Positions 1 through 5,559 of a DNA stretch of 5,559 bases are shown one piece after another. Position 1 is the first letter of the stretch. Every line of letters starts with the position of its first letter. A program made the translations under genes and the position numbers. The notes under the pieces are model-generated. The model was not told where the DNA came from and ran no database searches. It worked only from the letters and a program-made list of their open reading frames with translations. Source of the DNA: Chitinophagaceae bacterium (GTDB lineage Bacteria > Bacteroidota > Bacteroidia > Chitinophagales > Chitinophagaceae); NCBI GenBank assembly GCA_947463755.1, contig CANHUK010000145.1, positions 1 through 5,559 on the forward strand. The letters are read 5' to 3'.

Positions 1-13
1 AGCATCTGATGGC

Positions 14-40
14 AAAAAAAAGTCCCGCCGGAGCGGGACT
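14..40 (-). terminator. Intrinsic terminator of the histone-like gene
   Basis: A perfect 8-bp GC-rich stem (AGTCCCGC at 21-28 pairs with GCGGGACT at 33-40) closes a 4-base loop. Read leftwards it is followed at once by a run of eight T (the A-run at 14-21). It lies about 20 bases past the stop codon of the histone-like gene, in the right orientation to end that transcript. The rightward direction has no T-run, so it acts on the minus strand only. Bases 1-13 beyond it are too short to interpret. Confidence 0.92.
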
Positions 41-60
41 CATATGACAGGTCAGGGTCA

Positions 61-471
61 TCAGGCTTTCTTGGCGGCTTTCTTGGGGGCGGCGGCCTTT
101 TTCGGCGCAGCGGCTTTCACCGGAGCAGCAGCCTTTGCAGGAGCAGCCGCTTTCTTTGCAGCGGATTTCTTTGCAGCGGCTTTCTTCGGCGCAACCGCTT
201 TCTTTGCAGCAGATTTTTTAGGAGCGGCAGCCTTTTTGGGGGCGGCAGCCTTCTTCACTGCGGCCTTTTTGGGAGCGGCAGCCTTTTTGGCAGCGGCCTT
301 CTTGGGGGCGGCCTTTTTAGCTACGGCCTTTTTCGGTGCAGTCGCCTTTTTAGCCGCAGCTTTCTTTGGAGCAGCCTTTTTGGGAGCAGCGGCTTTTTTT
401 GCAGCGGCTTTCTTGGGGGCGGCGGCTTTCTTGGGCGCTGCCTTTTTGGCGGCCTTTTTTGCAGTTGCCAT
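61..471 (-). CDS. Histone H1-like Lys/Ala/Pro-rich DNA-binding protein
   Basis: The 136-residue product consists of irregular 4-6 residue units ending in KK, such as AAPKK, AAAPKK and AAAKK. I count 23 KK pairs plus two single lysines, 48 lysines in all. Only M, A, K, P, T, S and V occur: there is no acidic, aromatic or arginine residue, and no globular domain, signal peptide or membrane segment. This composition resembles the C-terminal tail of eukaryotic histone H1 and the bacterial H1-like proteins (Chlamydia Hc2, Bordetella BpH1, and the repeat region of Pseudomonas AlgP). Such proteins bind DNA by charge and help compact the nucleoid; that role here is inferred from composition. The ATG at 471 is the natural start, because the repeats begin directly after it and the rpmA terminator lies about 25 bases upstream. 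The gene has its own terminator and probably its own promoter. Low complexity makes homology to any one family uncertain. Confidence 0.87.
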   Translation of the reverse strand: MATAKKAAKKAAPKKAAAPKKAAAKKAAAPKKAAPKKAAAKKATAPKKAVAKKAAPKKAAAKKAAAPKKAAVKKAAAPKKAAAPKKSAAKKAVAPKKAAAKKSAAKKAAAPAKAAAPVKAAAPKKAAAPKKAAKKA

Positions 472-495
472 CTTGTTGAAATTTAATGGGTTGGT

Positions 496-540
496 AAAAA
501 AAAATGCAGGATAAAAGTAGTTATACTTTTATATCCTGCA
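496..540 (-). terminator. Intrinsic terminator of rplU-rpmA
   Basis: TGCAGGAT (505-512) pairs with ATCCTGCA (533-540), and AAAAGTA (513-519) pairs with TACTTTT (524-530). This gives a 15-bp stem with a two-base bulge (531-532) and a GTTA loop. Read leftwards, the stem is followed by nine T (A-run at 496-504), a classic rho-independent terminator 24 bases past the rpmA stop. On the plus strand it is followed by AA and six T (543-548), so it could also act in the other direction, but no rightward gene ends here. It separates the ribosomal-protein transcript from the histone-like gene. Confidence 0.9.
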
Positions 541-542
541 AA
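512..542 (-). promoter_or_regulatory. Possible promoter of the histone-like gene, inside the terminator
   Basis: On the minus strand TTTG (539-542) is followed by exactly 19 bases and then TACTTTTA (512-519). The Bacteroidota consensus is a TTTG-like -33 box about 19 bases before TAnnTTTG, so this site misses the -7 box by one base (final A for G). Transcription would start near 505 and give a leader of about 35 bases before the ATG at 471. The two boxes are built from the arms of the terminator hairpin. The gene needs a promoter after this terminator and no better site was seen between 472 and 564. This is a pattern match only. Confidence 0.45.
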
Positions 543-564
543 TTTTTTATGACAGAATTGCCAC

Positions 565-831
565 TCAGCCTGCCACTTCGACCGAAGCGACGGAAACAAC
601 CGTTTTGTCGCCACGGGTCTTGCGGAACTGAACCACACCATCGGACAGTGCAAATAATGTGAAATCCTTGCCTACGCCGACATTCTTGCCGGGGTGGTAG
701 ACGGTGCCGCGCTGGCGGAGGATGATGTTGCCTGCGAGTGCGGGCTGGCCTCCGAATATTTTTACGCCGAGTCGCTTACTTTCGGAATCACGGCCGTTCT
801 TTACGGAACCTTCACCTTTCTTATGAGCCAT
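565..831 (-). CDS. rpmA: 50S ribosomal protein L27
   Basis: The 88-residue product is a clear bacterial L27. It has the MAHKKGxGS N-terminus, the conserved [18 protein letters not shown] block at residues 12-29, then [12 protein letters not shown], the [18 protein letters not shown] core and a DGVV segment. L27 sits on the large subunit, and its flexible N-terminal tail reaches the peptidyl-transferase centre and helps position tRNA. The start is fixed because the family begins MAHKK. There is no cleavable N-terminal extension of the kind removed by the Prp protease in Firmicutes, and no Prp gene lies between rplU and rpmA. Residue 7 is Glu where many relatives have Gly, a minor variation. 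The gene follows rplU after 39 bases with no promoter seen in the gap, so the two are almost certainly co-transcribed and end at the 496-540 terminator. Confidence 0.98.
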   Translation of the reverse strand: MAHKKGEGSVKNGRDSESKRLGVKIFGGQPALAGNIILRQRGTVYHPGKNVGVGKDFTLFALSDGVVQFRKTRGDKTVVSVASVEVAG

Positions 832-870
832 GGTAATTCGTTTTGATGGAGTTTATGGGATGGTTTGGCA

Positions 871-1173
871 TCAGGCGATGCTCTCGATCTTCAGCTGAGT
901 GTAAAGTTTACGATGCCCGATCTTCTTGCGGAAACCCTTGCGGCGCTTCATCTTGAAGGCGATGACCTTATCGCCCTGGCGCTCGCCGAGGATCTCTGCG
1001 TTGACCTTTACCGTGACGTCGCCGCCAATGGAAACGCTTCCGGCGTTGTCAACAAGCAGAACATCGGAGAAGGTCACCTTGTCGCCCGTGTTCCCCTGCA
1101 GATGCGGAACGTACAGTTTCTGGCCCGCTTCCACCTTGAATTGCTGACCGGCTATCTTTACTACTGCGAACAT
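871..1173 (-). CDS. rplU: 50S ribosomal protein L21
   Basis: The 100-residue product matches bacterial L21 over its full usual length. It starts MFAVVKIAGQQFKVEAGQ, continues with a V-rich middle (DKVTFSDVLLV), and has the basic KMKRRKGFRKKIGHRKLYTQLKI segment near the C-terminus that contacts 23S rRNA. L21 binds 23S rRNA in the large subunit. The rplU-rpmA order is conserved across bacteria and supports both calls. A strong promoter match lies just upstream. The predicted leader is only about 16 bases, too short for an L21-type structured autoregulatory leader like those described in Firmicutes. No Shine-Dalgarno sequence is evident, which is usual in Bacteroidota. Confidence 0.98.
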   Translation of the reverse strand: MFAVVKIAGQQFKVEAGQKLYVPHLQGNTGDKVTFSDVLLVDNAGSVSIGGDVTVKVNAEILGERQGDKVIAFKMKRRKGFRKKIGHRKLYTQLKIESIA

Positions 1174-1195
1174 GATTTTCCAGAATTTAGGACGG

Positions 1196-1225
1196 CAAAG
1201 GTAGGGAATTCCATCCGATTCTCAA
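1196..1225 (-). promoter_or_regulatory. Promoter of rplU-rpmA (Bacteroidota type)
   Basis: On the minus strand TTG (1223-1225) is followed by 19 bases and then TACCTTTG (1196-1203). This is a full match to the Bacteroidota -33/-7 pattern (TTG, about 19 bases, TAnnTTTG) recognised by the divergent primary sigma factor of the phylum. The start of transcription would fall near 1189-1190, about 16 bases before the rplU ATG. It is the best promoter match in the window. Confidence 0.82.
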
Positions 1226-1276
1226 GATAAGTGCGAAAAAAACTTCTCCGCTCCCCGTTTTCTTTCCGACCCTCGG

Positions 1277-1284
1277 TATATTTG
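1277..1284 (+). promoter_or_regulatory. Probable -7 element for the GH3-dxr-rseP operon
   Basis: TATATTTG is a full match to TAnnTTTG and lies 21 bases before the ATG at 1306, so the leader would be about 15 bases. No TTG is present at the expected -33 spacing; only a T-rich stretch (1258-1266) lies upstream, so the match is to one box only. Its place in the divergent gap opposite the rplU promoter, and the lack of other candidates, support it. Confidence 0.5.
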
Positions 1285-1305
1285 TTGTTCAACGCGCCCC
1301 GATTC

Positions 1306-2811
1306 ATGAAGATAAAATCCTTCCTGGCCCGTCCGTTTGCCAGCTTTGTGCACAAGCAGATCCGAAAGGGGATGGCTACGGCCCTGGAAGACCAGCAGCG
1401 CGTTTTCCGGGAATTGATCAAAACGGGTCAGTCAACGGAATTTGGCCGGGAGCACCATCTGTCGGACGTTCAGGACCATGCTGCCTTCACCCGGGCCGTA
1501 CCGGTCCGCGACTATGAGCAGTTCAAACCCTGGATAGAGCGGATCAAGGAAGGCAAGCACAATGTGCTTTGGAAAGGCCAGCCCATCTATTTCGCCAAGA
1601 CATCGGGTACCACCAGCGGCGTCAAGTATATCCCGATCACCCGGGAGTCTATTCCCAATCATATCAATACGGCCCGCAACGCGTTGCTGTGTTACATGGC
1701 AGATTCGGGCAACCACGCCTTCGCCAATGGCAAAATGATCTTCCTGTCCGGCTCCCCGGAGCTGGAAAGGGTTGGCGGGGTTCCTACCGGTCGGCTTAGT
1801 GGCATCGTCAACCATCATATCCCCAGTTATCTGCGACGCAACCAGCTGCCGAGTTATGAGACGAATTGTGTGGAGGACTGGGAGGAGAAGCTTGACCGCA
1901 TCATCGGAGAAACGATCGACCAGGATATGGCCCTGATCAGTGGTATCCCACCCTGGATGCAGATGTATTTCGATCGGCTGGTACGTAAGAGCGGCAAGCC
2001 GGTGAAGGATTTGTTCCCGAACTTCTCGATCATGGTCCACGGAGGGGTAAATTTCAGGCCCTACCGCGACAACCTGATGCAGACGATCGGCCGGAAAGTC
2101 GACACCCTTGAGACTTTCCCCGCCTCAGAAGGGTTCTTTGCATTCCAGGACACCCGCGATCATGAGGCGGGTCTTTTGCTCAACACTGACTCCGGCATTT
2201 TCTTCGAATTTATCCCGGCTCAGGAGATTTTTTCGGAAAATCCGACCCGACTTTCCCTGGCAGAGGTCAAGACTGGCGTGAACTACGCCCTTATTGTCAA
2301 CAATAACGCCGGACTCTGGGGATATAACATCGGCGATACGGTACGGTTTTTGTCCATCAATCCCTGGAGGATCGAAGTGACTGGGCGGATAAAGCATTTC
2401 ATCTCCGCCTTCGGTGAGCACGTCATAGGTGAGGAGGTAGAGCACAGCCTGATGAAGGCCGCACAGGCAGCCGGCGTCGGGATCGTGGAATTCACGGTAG
2501 CTCCCCTCATAAGGCCGGGCGATGGGAACTCCTGCCACGAATGGTTTGTGGAGTTTGAACAAACGCCGGCGGATATGGAATCCTTTGCCCGGATGGTCGA
2601 TGAAAACCTGCGGACCAAGAACATATATTATGATGATCTGATCCGGGGTAATATCCTTCGCCCGCTGATGATACGGCCCCTCAAACGGGACGCGTTCATC
2701 ACCTATATGAAATCGATCGGTAAACTTGGCGGACAAAATAAGGTCCCGCGTCTGAGCAATGACCGGAATCTGGCGGACGCCCTGACCGAATTTCAGGAAA
2801 ACACCCATTAA
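1306..2811 (+). CDS. GH3-family acyl-adenylate/amido-synthetase-like protein
   Basis: The 501-residue product belongs to the GH3 group of the ANL adenylating superfamily. Plant members (the auxin-responsive GH3 proteins) activate an acyl acid with ATP and join it to an amino acid. Visible motifs, numbered from this start, are the ATP-binding loop KTSGTTSGVKYIPIT (98-112), the FPASEGFFAFQ block (271-281), YNIGD (340-344), the hinge-like GRIKHFISAFGEHV (360-373), and GQNKVPR near the C-terminus, where Lys479 is likely the adenylation-stage lysine. All nucleotide motifs are present, so the enzyme should be active, but its acyl and amine substrates are unknown and auxin should not be assumed. A GTG at 1231 would add 25 residues. 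I prefer the ATG because MKIKSFLARPF is a typical family beginning and the GTG lies upstream of the probable promoter. It has no signal peptide. It is probably the first gene of an operon with dxr and rseP. Confidence 0.92.
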   Translation: MKIKSFLARPFASFVHKQIRKGMATALEDQQRVFRELIKTGQSTEFGREHHLSDVQDHAAFTRAVPVRDYEQFKPWIERIKEGKHNVLWKGQPIYFAKTSGTTSGVKYIPITRESIPNHINTARNALLCYMADSGNHAFANGKMIFLSGSPELERVGGVPTGRLSGIVNHHIPSYLRRNQLPSYETNCVEDWEEKLDRIIGETIDQDMALISGIPPWMQMYFDRLVRKSGKPVKDLFPNFSIMVHGGVNFRPYRDNLMQTIGRKVDTLETFPASEGFFAFQDTRDHEAGLLLNTDSGIFFEFIPAQEIFSENPTRLSLAEVKTGVNYALIVNNNAGLWGYNIGDTVRFLSINPWRIEVTGRIKHFISAFGEHVIGEEVEHSLMKAAQAAGVGIVEFTVAPLIRPGDGNSCHEWFVEFEQTPADMESFARMVDENLRTKNIYYDDLIRGNILRPLMIRPLKRDAFITYMKSIGKLGGQNKVPRLSNDRNLADALTEFQENTH

Positions 2812-2832
2812 GCAGCATACACTAACACACTC

Positions 2833-4041
2833 ATGAATCAGGGCCACCCACACCCGTCCACATCCGGAACCATCCGGCCCGTTGAAAGGAGAAAGCGCAT
2901 CGCCATCTTTGGATCCACCGGATCCATTGGTACCCAGGCCCTGGACGTCATCCGGGAACACCCGGAACTTTTCGAGGTGTCCATCCTCACCGCTCATGCC
3001 AATCACGACCTGCTGATCGAACAATCCATCAGATTTAAACCGCATACGGTGGTCATCGTAGATGAACGCCGGTATGATGCCGTTCGGGACGCCCTGCTGC
3101 CCCACGGGATCACGGTCATGGCCGGGGCCGAAGCCCTGGAGGAAGCTGCGGCAGATGAGGCATATGATATGATGCTGGCGGCCATCGTCGGTTTTGCCGG
3201 ACTGAAACCTACCCTGCGCGCCATCGACAATGGCAAGGCCATCGCGTTGGCCAACAAAGAGACCCTGGTTGTAGCCGGTGATATCGTTATGCAGCTGGCC
3301 GTGGCACGCCAGGTGCCGATCATCCCGGTCGATTCCGAGCATTCCGCCATCTTTCAGTGCCTGGTGGGAGAAACCCGCAACCGCATAGAGAAGGTCATCC
3401 TCACCGCGTCCGGCGGTCCTTTTCTCGGACGCAAGCCCAACTACCTGGTCAATATCCGAAAGGAACACGCCCTCCGGCATCCCAACTGGTCGATGGGCGC
3501 CAAGATATCGATCGATTCTGCTACCCTGATGAACAAGGGACTTGAAATGATCGAGGCCCGCTGGCTGTTCAATATCAAGCCTGAACAGATCCAGGTGGTG
3601 GTACATCCCCAGAGCATCATCCACAGCATGGTGCAATTTGAAGACGGCAGCATCAAAGCGCAGATGGGATTGCCAGACATGAAGCTGCCCATCCAGTACG
3701 CAATGGCCTATCCGGACAGGATCTCCAATGAATTTCCGAGATACGATTTTACCAAGTCGGCCACCCTCACTTTTGAACCGCCCGATACCAAGACGTTCCG
3801 CAACCTTGCCCTGGCTACGGATGCCATGTTTCGGGGCGGAAACGCACCCGCGGTGCTCAACGCAGCCAATGAGATCGCGGTGTACGGGTTCCTGCGCAAC
3901 CGGATCGGCTTCCTCGAGATGACCGACCTGATCGAAAAGACCATGGCCCGCATCGAGTTCATCCCCCAACCCGGCCTGCAGGATTATTTTGAAAGCGACG
4001 CTGCCGCGCGTAATTTTGCCGCCACCCTGCTCGACATTTGA
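2833..4041 (+). CDS. dxr: 1-deoxy-D-xylulose 5-phosphate reductoisomerase
   Basis: This enzyme converts 1-deoxy-D-xylulose 5-phosphate to 2-C-methyl-D-erythritol 4-phosphate with NADPH and a divalent metal. It is the first committed step of the MEP pathway to isoprenoids (quinones, undecaprenyl carrier, carotenoids) and is the fosmidomycin target. The 402 residues match the family length. Visible are the NADPH-binding GSTGSIG (27-33), ANKET (140-144), PVDSEHSAIFQ (165-175) with metal ligands Asp167 and Glu169, SGGPF (193-197), HPNWSMG (216-222), and the SATLMNKGLE block with Ser229, Asn234, Lys235 and the third metal ligand Glu238. All expected catalytic residues are present. The N-terminus carries about 20 extra His/Pro/Ser-rich residues before the usual start of the fold. 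No ATG, GTG or TTG lies between, so 2833 is the only usual start. The gene begins 21 bases after the GH3 stop, without an SD site. The dxr-rseP neighbourhood is common in bacteria. Confidence 0.98.
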   Translation: MNQGHPHPSTSGTIRPVERRKRIAIFGSTGSIGTQALDVIREHPELFEVSILTAHANHDLLIEQSIRFKPHTVVIVDERRYDAVRDALLPHGITVMAGAEALEEAAADEAYDMMLAAIVGFAGLKPTLRAIDNGKAIALANKETLVVAGDIVMQLAVARQVPIIPVDSEHSAIFQCLVGETRNRIEKVILTASGGPFLGRKPNYLVNIRKEHALRHPNWSMGAKISIDSATLMNKGLEMIEARWLFNIKPEQIQVVVHPQSIIHSMVQFEDGSIKAQMGLPDMKLPIQYAMAYPDRISNEFPRYDFTKSATLTFEPPDTKTFRNLALATDAMFRGGNAPAVLNAANEIAVYGFLRNRIGFLEMTDLIEKTMARIEFIPQPGLQDYFESDAAARNFAATLLDI

Positions 4042-4103
4042 TCCGTGGCCACCCATAACCCTGATCTCCCGCGGCAGCTTTCACAACCTTTCACCATTCT
4101 TAC

Positions 4104-5480
4104 ATGACATTGCTCGACATAAACTGGCAGGCCATCGGACTTCAGGCAGGACAACTCATCCTCTCCCTGTCGATCCTCGTTATCCTCCACGAACTGGGAC
4201 ATTTCATTCCGGCCAAGCTCTTCAAATGCCGGGTGGAGAAATTCTATTTGTTTTTCGACCCCTGGTTTTCCCTGTTCAAGCGAAAGGTCGGAGAAACGGA
4301 ATACGGGGTCGGATGGCTGCCCCTCGGCGGATATGTGAAGATCGCCGGCATGGTGGACGAGAGTATGGACAAGGAGCAACTCAAGAAGCCGGCAGAAGAC
4401 TGGGAATTCAGGAGCAAACCGGCCTGGCAACGACTGATCATCATGATCGGAGGTGTTACAGTCAATGTGATTGTGGCTTTTATCATCTACGCTATGGTGC
4501 TCTTCACCTGGGGAGAAACCAAACTCCCGATGTCGGAAATGAAAGACGGCGTATGGTGTGTTGACAGTCTCGCCAATGAACTCGGTCTGCAGACAGGAGA
4601 TCGTGTCCTCGCCGTTAATGGAGCACCCATCAAATATTTCGAAGACATCAATGCAGAACTCCTGTTGGGTGAACGCATCACCGTAAGTCGCAATGGTCAA
4701 ACACAACAGATCGACCTGCCGGTGAACCTGATCGAAAAGCTGGTGGAATCCGGCAGGCGCAACCCGCTGGTGATGCCGCGCGTCCCGGCGATCGTCGGAG
4801 AAGTCAGTGATACCGGCAATGCCAAGTCATTTGGATTGTTGGTCAAGGACCGCATCATGGGTATTGATGACCAGGCAGTGAACTATTACGATGAGGTCCG
4901 CCCGCTCACGGCTGGTCGCGAGGGAGATACCGTCACCCTAAGGCTTCTGCGTGAAGGCAAGCCTGTCAGCCTGACCACAGTGCTCGGGAAGAATGGCGCC
5001 ATCGGATTTTTTCCGGCCATCCCCGGCACGGACGAAATGGAAGAGATGGGACTCTACCGCTTTGAGACCCGCAAGTTTGGATTCTTTGAAGCTTTCCCCG
5101 CCGGTGCCAACAAGGCGGTGGATAAGCTCAAGTCATACGTCGCCCAGTTCAAGAAGATCCTGAACCCATCCACCGGCGCCTACAAGGGCATCGGCGGGTT
5201 CAAGTCCATGGGCTCCATCTTCCCAAAATACGGCTGGGAGTGGGAAGTGTTCTGGAATATCACCGCCTTCTTCTCCATCGTCCTCGCCTTCATGAACCTG
5301 TTGCCCATCCCGGCACTGGATGGCGGACATGTCATGTTCACCCTCTATGAAATGATCACGCGCCGCAAACCCAGTGAGAAATTCATGGAATACGCGCAGA
5401 TCGTTGGGATGGTCCTGCTCTTCGGCCTGCTGATCTATGCCAACGGGAATGACCTGTTCGGCTGGGGTAGCGGACGATAA
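4104..5480 (+). CDS. rseP: RseP-type site-2 intramembrane zinc metalloprotease
   Basis: The 458-residue product is a site-2 protease that cuts substrates within the membrane. HELGH (29-33) in the first membrane segment (about 12-34) supplies two zinc-ligand histidines and the catalytic Glu30. The NLLPIPALDGGH segment (398-409) supplies the third ligand, Asp406. Between them are the GGYVK membrane-associated loop (75-79), a second membrane segment (about 110-134) with GGVTVN (116-121), and two PDZ-like domains (about 145-208 and 229-296, with GLQTGDRVLAVNG and GLLVKDRIMGIDD). A third hydrophobic segment leads into the LDGG motif and a fourth lies near 430-446. Length and layout match E. coli RseP (about 450 residues). 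E. coli RseP releases sigma-E by cutting RseA and also clears signal-peptide remnants. The substrates here are unknown, since classical RseA is not expected in this phylum. It starts 62 bases after dxr and is probably co-transcribed. No intrinsic terminator was seen after it. Confidence 0.97.
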   Translation: MTLLDINWQAIGLQAGQLILSLSILVILHELGHFIPAKLFKCRVEKFYLFFDPWFSLFKRKVGETEYGVGWLPLGGYVKIAGMVDESMDKEQLKKPAEDWEFRSKPAWQRLIIMIGGVTVNVIVAFIIYAMVLFTWGETKLPMSEMKDGVWCVDSLANELGLQTGDRVLAVNGAPIKYFEDINAELLLGERITVSRNGQTQQIDLPVNLIEKLVESGRRNPLVMPRVPAIVGEVSDTGNAKSFGLLVKDRIMGIDDQAVNYYDEVRPLTAGREGDTVTLRLLREGKPVSLTTVLGKNGAIGFFPAIPGTDEMEEMGLYRFETRKFGFFEAFPAGANKAVDKLKSYVAQFKKILNPSTGAYKGIGGFKSMGSIFPKYGWEWEVFWNITAFFSIVLAFMNLLPIPALDGGHVMFTLYEMITRRKPSEKFMEYAQIVGMVLLFGLLIYANGNDLFGWGSGR

Positions 5481-5494
5481 GCTTTAACAGACCA

Positions 5495-5528
5495 TTTGGG
5501 ACCCATTCGGGGAATAGTCGTATCTTTG
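5495..5528 (+). promoter_or_regulatory. Probable ssrA promoter
   Basis: TATCTTTG (5521-5528) is a full match to the Bacteroidota -7 element TAnnTTTG. It ends six bases before the GGGGCTGAC start of the RNA at 5535, the right distance for a -7 box. A TTTG at 5495-5498 may be the -33 box, but the gap of 22 bases is longer than the usual 19, so the upstream half is uncertain. Confidence 0.65.
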
Positions 5529-5534
5529 CATTCC

Positions 5535-5559
5535 GGGGCTGACCGGTTTTGACAGCATA
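5535..5559 (+). ncRNA. ssrA: tmRNA (transfer-messenger RNA), 5' end only
   Basis: The last 25 bases begin GGGGCTGACCGG and continue TTTTGACAGC. This matches the conserved 5' end of bacterial tmRNA (E. coli has GGGGCUGAUUCUGGAUUCGAC), where GGGGCTG forms the acceptor-stem strand and the TTxGAC stretch is the D-loop analogue of the tRNA-like domain. tmRNA, with SmpB, rescues ribosomes stalled on broken messages and tags the unfinished protein for proteolysis. A promoter match at the right distance upstream supports the start at 5535. The tag-coding region and 3' half lie beyond the window, so the call rests on this short stretch and the promoter. Confidence 0.83.

Noticed and set aside
44..514. 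156-codon ORF on the plus strand, rich in Ala, Phe, Leu and Gly
   Set aside because: It is the exact antisense of the Lys/Ala/Pro repeat gene: AAG/AAA and GCN codons read backwards give Phe/Leu and Ala/Gly. It runs into the terminator hairpin and has no promoter match.
865..1230. 121-codon plus-strand ORF opposite rplU
   Set aside because: It is antisense to a certain ribosomal-protein gene and has no family features of its own.
2885..2901. AAAGGAG followed seven bases later by ATC just before the Dxr NADPH motif, resembling an SD site with a rare start codon
   Set aside because: ATC is a very rare start, this phylum makes little use of SD sequences, and the purine run is explained by the Glu-Arg-Arg-Lys codons. 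The ATG at 2833 is simpler.
2921..2935. Repeated GGATCC with a three-base gap
   Set aside because: It encodes the two Gly-Ser pairs of the GSTGSIG motif and is not a separate element.
2125..4056. 643-codon open frame on the minus strand across the GH3 gene and dxr
   Set aside because: Both sense genes are recognised over full length with all motifs. The antisense product shows no recognisable motif and is explained by codon bias in GC-rich DNA.
3984..4706. 240-codon minus-strand ORF opposite dxr and rseP
   Set aside because: It is a shadow of rseP, whose catalytic motifs and PDZ regions are in the plus frame. No promoter or known motif was seen.
5481..5534. Search for an intrinsic terminator after rseP
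   Set aside because: No stem followed by a T-run was found; TGGGACCCA at about 5497-5505 is a palindrome with no room for a loop. rseP transcripts may run into ssrA or end by another means.

Overview
This window looks like core chromosome of a fairly GC-rich member of the Bacteroidota. I cannot name the genus; something near the Chitinophagia or Saprospiria would fit. Three things point to the phylum. Promoter-like sites match the Bacteroidota TAnnTTTG -7 element, the clearest being a TTG-N19-TACCTTTG arrangement upstream of rplU. Good Shine-Dalgarno sequences are missing before the genes. The gene content also fits: a GH3-family protein next to dxr and rseP, and a lysine/alanine/proline-only histone-like protein. 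I saw no insertion sequence, tRNA, CRISPR array, phage gene or pseudogene.

The left part (1-1230) is read leftwards. From right to left it holds rplU (L21), rpmA (L27), a strong intrinsic terminator at 496-540, a gene for a 136-residue histone H1-like protein, and a second strong terminator at 14-40. A promoter-like sequence for the histone-like gene appears to lie inside the hairpin that ends the ribosomal-protein transcript. A divergent intergenic region (1174-1305) separates this block from the right part.

The right part (1306-5480) is read rightwards and looks like one operon: a GH3-family acyl-adenylate/amido-synthetase-like protein of unknown substrate, dxr (first committed step of the MEP isoprenoid pathway) and rseP (site-2 intramembrane zinc protease). 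Gaps are 21 and 62 bases, with no promoter or terminator seen between the genes. After rseP, a further promoter-like site precedes GGGGCTGAC at 5535, which I read as the 5' end of the tmRNA gene ssrA, cut off by the window edge.

The genes cover translation (L21, L27, tmRNA), nucleoid packing (histone-like protein), isoprenoid precursor synthesis (Dxr) and membrane proteolysis (RseP). Most of the window is ordinary housekeeping sequence. The points most worth a second look are the truncated ssrA, the overlapping terminator and promoter, the seven-amino-acid composition of the histone-like protein, and the uncharacterised GH3 enzyme. I found no convincing new multi-gene system.
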